Assembly: GCA_031285465.1 (NCBI GenBank) | Contig: JAITWD010000169.1 | Coordinates: 1-6,184, forward strand | Source of the DNA: Lachnospiraceae bacterium | GTDB taxonomy: Bacteria; Bacillota; Clostridia; Lachnospirales; Lachnospiraceae | DNA: 6,184 bases | Direction: 5' to 3' | In this document: in pieces, positions 4,076 to 6,184 of the stretch | How the letters are laid out: every line of letters begins with the position of its first letter | Position numbering within the stretch: the stretch's first letter is position 1 | The notes under the pieces: generated by a model | Database searches by the model: none | Told to the model about the DNA's origin: nothing | What the model saw: only the letters and a program-made list of their open reading frames with translations | Made by a program: the position numbers and the translations under genes

Positions 4076-4609
4076 TCAGTTTTTCACTAAGTACTTTTTG
4101 AGCGGTATCCAAATTAGAAAAGCGAGTAGGCTGCCGGTAAGTGCGGTCAATAGCTGAGTGGTGGAAAAGGCGGCTTTTGCCATGGTCATTGCCGGTGCTG
4201 GTAGGGGGGCGCCAAAAAGCGGCAGGATAATCCAGCCGGTGACACTTCCCAGGAAAGCTGCTTTTATAACCGAGGATAAAATAAGACCCAACCCCATCCG
4301 CCATCCAGAACTGGATCGGAAACGCCACACTAAAACCGCAATGACCGCATTGCCAAGAATCAAAGCAGGGAGTATCATGGGAACAGCATTGATTATTGGA
4401 TTAGGACTGATCAGAATGGCGGTGAAGGGAGCCACGGTACCGATCAACAAACCTCCGGACAGTCCAACGGCAAGAACGGCTAAAATAATGGTAGTATTGG
4501 TAATCGTACCGGTGAAATATTGCCCAAATTGGCGGAACAACTGGCCCATCAGGCAAAGTGACAATAATAATGCTGTTTGAACAAGTTGCCTTGTTTTAAT
4601 CTGCTTCAT
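4076..4609 (-). CDS. ECF-transporter S component-like integral membrane protein
   Basis: This gene encodes 177 residues with GGAG 7 nt before the ATG. Six hydrophobic segments are visible, at about 9-25, 37-51, 53-68, 73-95, 105-132 and 151-170, with positive ends (MKQIKTR at the start, PLKKYLVKN at the end). The size, six-helix layout and gly/pro/asn-rich loops (GLSGGLLIG, APFTAIL, LILGNAVIAVL) resemble clostridial S components of energy-coupling factor importers. Helix 1 has A13-x3-S17 where S components carry an AxxxA contact motif. S components bind a vitamin or similar micronutrient and dock onto a shared EcfT/EcfA/EcfA' module; none of those genes is here, consistent with a group II orphan. 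The substrate cannot be inferred: no recognised riboswitch is seen in its short leader. Confidence 0.75.
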   Translation of the reverse strand: MKQIKTRQLVQTALLLSLCLMGQLFRQFGQYFTGTITNTTIILAVLAVGLSGGLLIGTVAPFTAILISPNPIINAVPMILPALILGNAVIAVLVWRFRSSSGWRMGLGLILSSVIKAAFLGSVTGWIILPLFGAPLPAPAMTMAKAAFSTTQLLTALTGSLLAFLIWIPLKKYLVKN

Positions 4610-4666
4610 ATAATAACTCCATGACTTGGGTTAAACATAGTTTTGTTTTAATATAAATATACAATA

Positions 4667-4694
4667 ATTATACAGGTTATTTGGCATAATTCAA
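4667..4694 (-). promoter_or_regulatory. Sigma-A-type promoter for the membrane protein
   Basis: On the minus strand, TTGAAT (4694-4689) and a perfect TATAAT (4672-4667) are separated by 16 bp. The predicted start near 4660 gives a leader of about 50 nt, too short for most known vitamin riboswitches. Confidence 0.55.
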
Positions 4695-4711
4695 GAAGAT
4701 AAATAGCTTAA

Positions 4712-4727
4712 AAAATACTAGTATTTT
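4712..4727. promoter_or_regulatory. Perfect 16-bp palindrome, possible operator
   Basis: AAAATACTAGTATTTT is a perfect dyad with no spacer. It covers the expected -35 position of the tig extended -10 promoter and lies 18 bp upstream of the minus-strand promoter of the membrane protein. It does not resemble CtsR or CIRCE sites. Confidence 0.45.
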
Positions 4728-4738
4728 CCGGATTCATA

Positions 4739-4747
4739 TGTTATAAT
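4739..4747 (+). promoter_or_regulatory. Extended -10 promoter for tig-clpP
   Basis: TGTTATAAT is a perfect extended -10 (TGn plus TATAAT at 4742-4747). The -35 at 17 bp is poor (TAGTAT). The predicted start near 4754 gives a leader of about 70 nt. A TTGACT at 4754-4759 has no convincing -10 downstream. Confidence 0.55.
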
Positions 4748-4757
4748 CATAAATTGA

Positions 4758-4798
4758 CTGTGATTGAGATATTTTGGTAATGTCCAAAGATCACACAG
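4758..4798 (+). other. Possible hairpin in the tig leader
   Basis: TTTGG (4773-4777) pairs with CCAAA (4784-4788) around a 6-nt loop. An outer GTGAT/ATCAC helix (4760-4764 with 4790-4794) could extend it across a one-sided internal loop. It ends well before the ribosome binding site at 4809-4815. The pairing is modest and could be chance. Confidence 0.3.
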
Positions 4799-4823
4799 CA
4801 CTTAGCGCAAGGAGGAAACAGTA

Positions 4824-6110
4824 ATGAGCTTACAGGTAGAAAAATTAACACAAAACATGGCTAAATTAACCATAGAGGTATCGGCGGCCCAGTTGGAGGA
4901 GGCCATTGAGAAGGCCTATCAGAAAAATAAAGGTAAAATCAGCGTTCCTGGTTTTCGAAAAGGTAAAGTGCCCCGGGCGATGATCGAGAAGATGTACGGC
5001 AAAGAAATTTTTTATGAAGATGCAGCTAATGAATTAATTCCCGACGCTTATGAGAAGGCATTGGACGAGTGTACCGAAGAGATCGTTTCTTCTCCGAAGA
5101 TTGAGGTTACACAGATTGAAGCTGGCCAGCCTTTTATTTTCACCGCTGAAGTGGCGTTGAAACCGGAAGTGAAACTGGGTAAATATAAAGGGGTTAAGGT
5201 AGAAGCAGGTGACATGACTGTCAGTGAAGAAGAACTGGAAGCTGCGATTAATAAGGAAAGAGAAGCTAATGCCAGAAATATTGTTGTAGATGATCGCCCG
5301 GTCAAAATGGGTGATATGACCGTTATTAACTTCGAAGGTTTTGTGGATGAGGTGGCATTTGAAGGCGGTAAGGGAGAAAGCTATCCATTGACCATTGGTT
5401 CCGGTCAATTTATTCCCGGATTTGAGGAGCAGCTGGTCGGGGCGGTTATTGGTGTCGAGACCGAGGTCAAGGTAACCTTCCCGGCAGAATATCAGGCTGA
5501 AGAGTTGGCGGGTAAAGATGCGATTTTCAAATGCACGGTGCTCGAGATTAAAGAAAAAGAATTGCCGGAGGCCGACGACGAATTTGCCGGTGAGGTTTCG
5601 GAATTTGATACGATGGCAGAATATAAAGCCGATTTAATGGAAAAACTTAGCAAAGATAAGCAAAAAGCTAGTGAAGAAGCTAAAGAAGATGCTGTCATTG
5701 AGGCAATCATAGCCGACGCTTCTATGGAAATCCCGCCCGCAATGGTGGAAACCCAACAAAAGCAGATGATCGACGAATTTGCCCAGCGGATGCAGATGCA
5801 GGGACTGTCGATGGAGCAGTACTTCCAGTTTACCGGATCGGACTATCAAAAGTTTATGGAGCAGATCAAACCGCAGGCAGAAAACCGCATTAAATCCCGT
5901 CTGGTGTTGGAGGCGGTAGTTGCTGCCGAACAAATTACGGTCAATGATGAAGAATATGATGCAGAGCTGGCTAAGATGGCTGAAGCGTACAAGATGGAAG
6001 TCGATCAGATTAAAGAGCGAATGGGCGAACAGGGTGCAAAGCAGATTAAGACCGATCTGGCGGTACAAAAAGCGATGAAACTGGTGGTTGATGAAGCTAA
6101 AGAAGCATAA
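4824..6110 (+). CDS. tig: Trigger factor, ribosome-associated chaperone and peptidyl-prolyl isomerase
   Basis: This gene encodes 428 residues, full length for the family, with AAGGAGG (4809-4815) 8 nt before ATG. Trigger factor binds the ribosome at the exit tunnel and shields nascent chains. The N-terminal ribosome-binding domain (about 1-145) carries the signature GFRKGKVP (43-50), which contacts the large subunit. The FKBP-type isomerase domain spans about 150-245 (MGDMTVINFEGF, IGSGQFIPGFEEQLVG, VTFPAEY). The remaining helical C-terminal domain (about 246-428) is charged and rich in Glu, Lys, Gln and Met, as expected for the substrate cradle. Nothing is missing or broken. clpP starts 11 bp later with its own ribosome binding site and no terminator between, so the two form the standard Firmicute tig-clpP operon, usually continuing to clpX and lon. 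Confidence 0.98.
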   Translation: MSLQVEKLTQNMAKLTIEVSAAQLEEAIEKAYQKNKGKISVPGFRKGKVPRAMIEKMYGKEIFYEDAANELIPDAYEKALDECTEEIVSSPKIEVTQIEAGQPFIFTAEVALKPEVKLGKYKGVKVEAGDMTVSEEELEAAINKEREANARNIVVDDRPVKMGDMTVINFEGFVDEVAFEGGKGESYPLTIGSGQFIPGFEEQLVGAVIGVETEVKVTFPAEYQAEELAGKDAIFKCTVLEIKEKELPEADDEFAGEVSEFDTMAEYKADLMEKLSKDKQKASEEAKEDAVIEAIIADASMEIPPAMVETQQKQMIDEFAQRMQMQGLSMEQYFQFTGSDYQKFMEQIKPQAENRIKSRLVLEAVVAAEQITVNDEEYDAELAKMAEAYKMEVDQIKERMGEQGAKQIKTDLAVQKAMKLVVDEAKEA

Positions 6111-6121
6111 GGAGGGATAGT

Positions 6122-6184
6122 ATGAGTTTAGTACCGATAGTAGTAGAGCAAACCAGTCGTGGGGAGCGTTCCTATGACATATAC
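6122..6184 (+). CDS. clpP: ATP-dependent Clp protease proteolytic subunit (N-terminal fragment)
   Basis: Only 21 codons lie in the window; the rest is beyond the right edge. The N-terminus MSLVPIVVEQTSRGERSYD is the highly conserved start of ClpP, whose mature axial-pore loop includes the PxVxEQTxRGER stretch. AAGGAGGG (6109-6116) overlaps the tig stop codon and is correctly spaced before ATG 6122. ClpP forms the tetradecameric serine-protease chamber that works with ClpX or ClpC; its catalytic residues are not visible here. Confidence 0.96.
   Translation, partial: MSLVPIVVEQTSRGERSYDIY

Noticed and set aside
4158..4580. 140-codon plus-strand open frame opposite the membrane-protein gene
   Set aside because: It lacks a ribosome binding site. 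The opposite strand has a coherent six-helix protein with its own ribosome binding site and promoter, so this is a shadow frame.
4754..4783. Promoter with TTGACT -35 for tig
   Set aside because: The best hexamer at 18 bp is TAATGT, a poor -10. The upstream TGTTATAAT is far better.
4783..4815. CtsR or HrcA (CIRCE) operator before tig
   Set aside because: Neither the GGTCAAA-type direct repeat nor the TTAGCACTC inverted repeat is present; GCACTTAGC is only a superficial partial likeness.

Overview
The window looks like a chromosomal segment from an endospore-forming, anaerobic, low-to-mid GC Firmicute, most likely class Clostridia. Several things point that way: an alpha/beta-type small acid-soluble spore protein (SASP), rubrerythrin, a ferredoxin-tailed aldo/keto reductase, an ECF-transporter S component, strong AGGAGG-type ribosome binding sites, and the trigger factor-clpP gene order. 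I cannot name a genus from sequence alone.

Layout. The left edge holds a minus-strand aldo/keto reductase with a C-terminal cysteine motif, cut by the window start. Divergent from it is rubrerythrin, read rightward and ending in a clear intrinsic terminator. Convergent with rubrerythrin is a minus-strand single-domain CYTH protein. About 330 bp of non-coding DNA, dense in inverted repeats, separates it from a rightward pair: a DJ-1/PfpI protein and a small two-CBS-domain protein. Next, after a 285-bp gap with three hairpins and candidate sigma-G promoters, comes the SASP gene. It is unusual in carrying tandem duplications at both ends. A long bidirectional terminator-like hairpin separates it from a minus-strand six-helix membrane protein resembling an ECF S component. 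Divergent from that is tig (trigger factor), followed after 11 bp by the start of clpP, which runs off the right edge.

How the genes fit together. There is no single pathway. Rubrerythrin, the DJ-1-like protein and perhaps the aldo/keto reductase fit redox or reactive-carbonyl defence in an anaerobe. tig and clpP form a protein-folding and proteolysis operon. The SASP belongs to the forespore programme. The most interesting material is not a new gene cassette. It is (a) the SASP gene with repeats at both termini, (b) the nested palindromes in the CYTH leader, (c) the structured SASP upstream region and (d) a perfect 16-bp palindrome over the tig -35 region. I see no phage, transposase, CRISPR, tRNA or rRNA.
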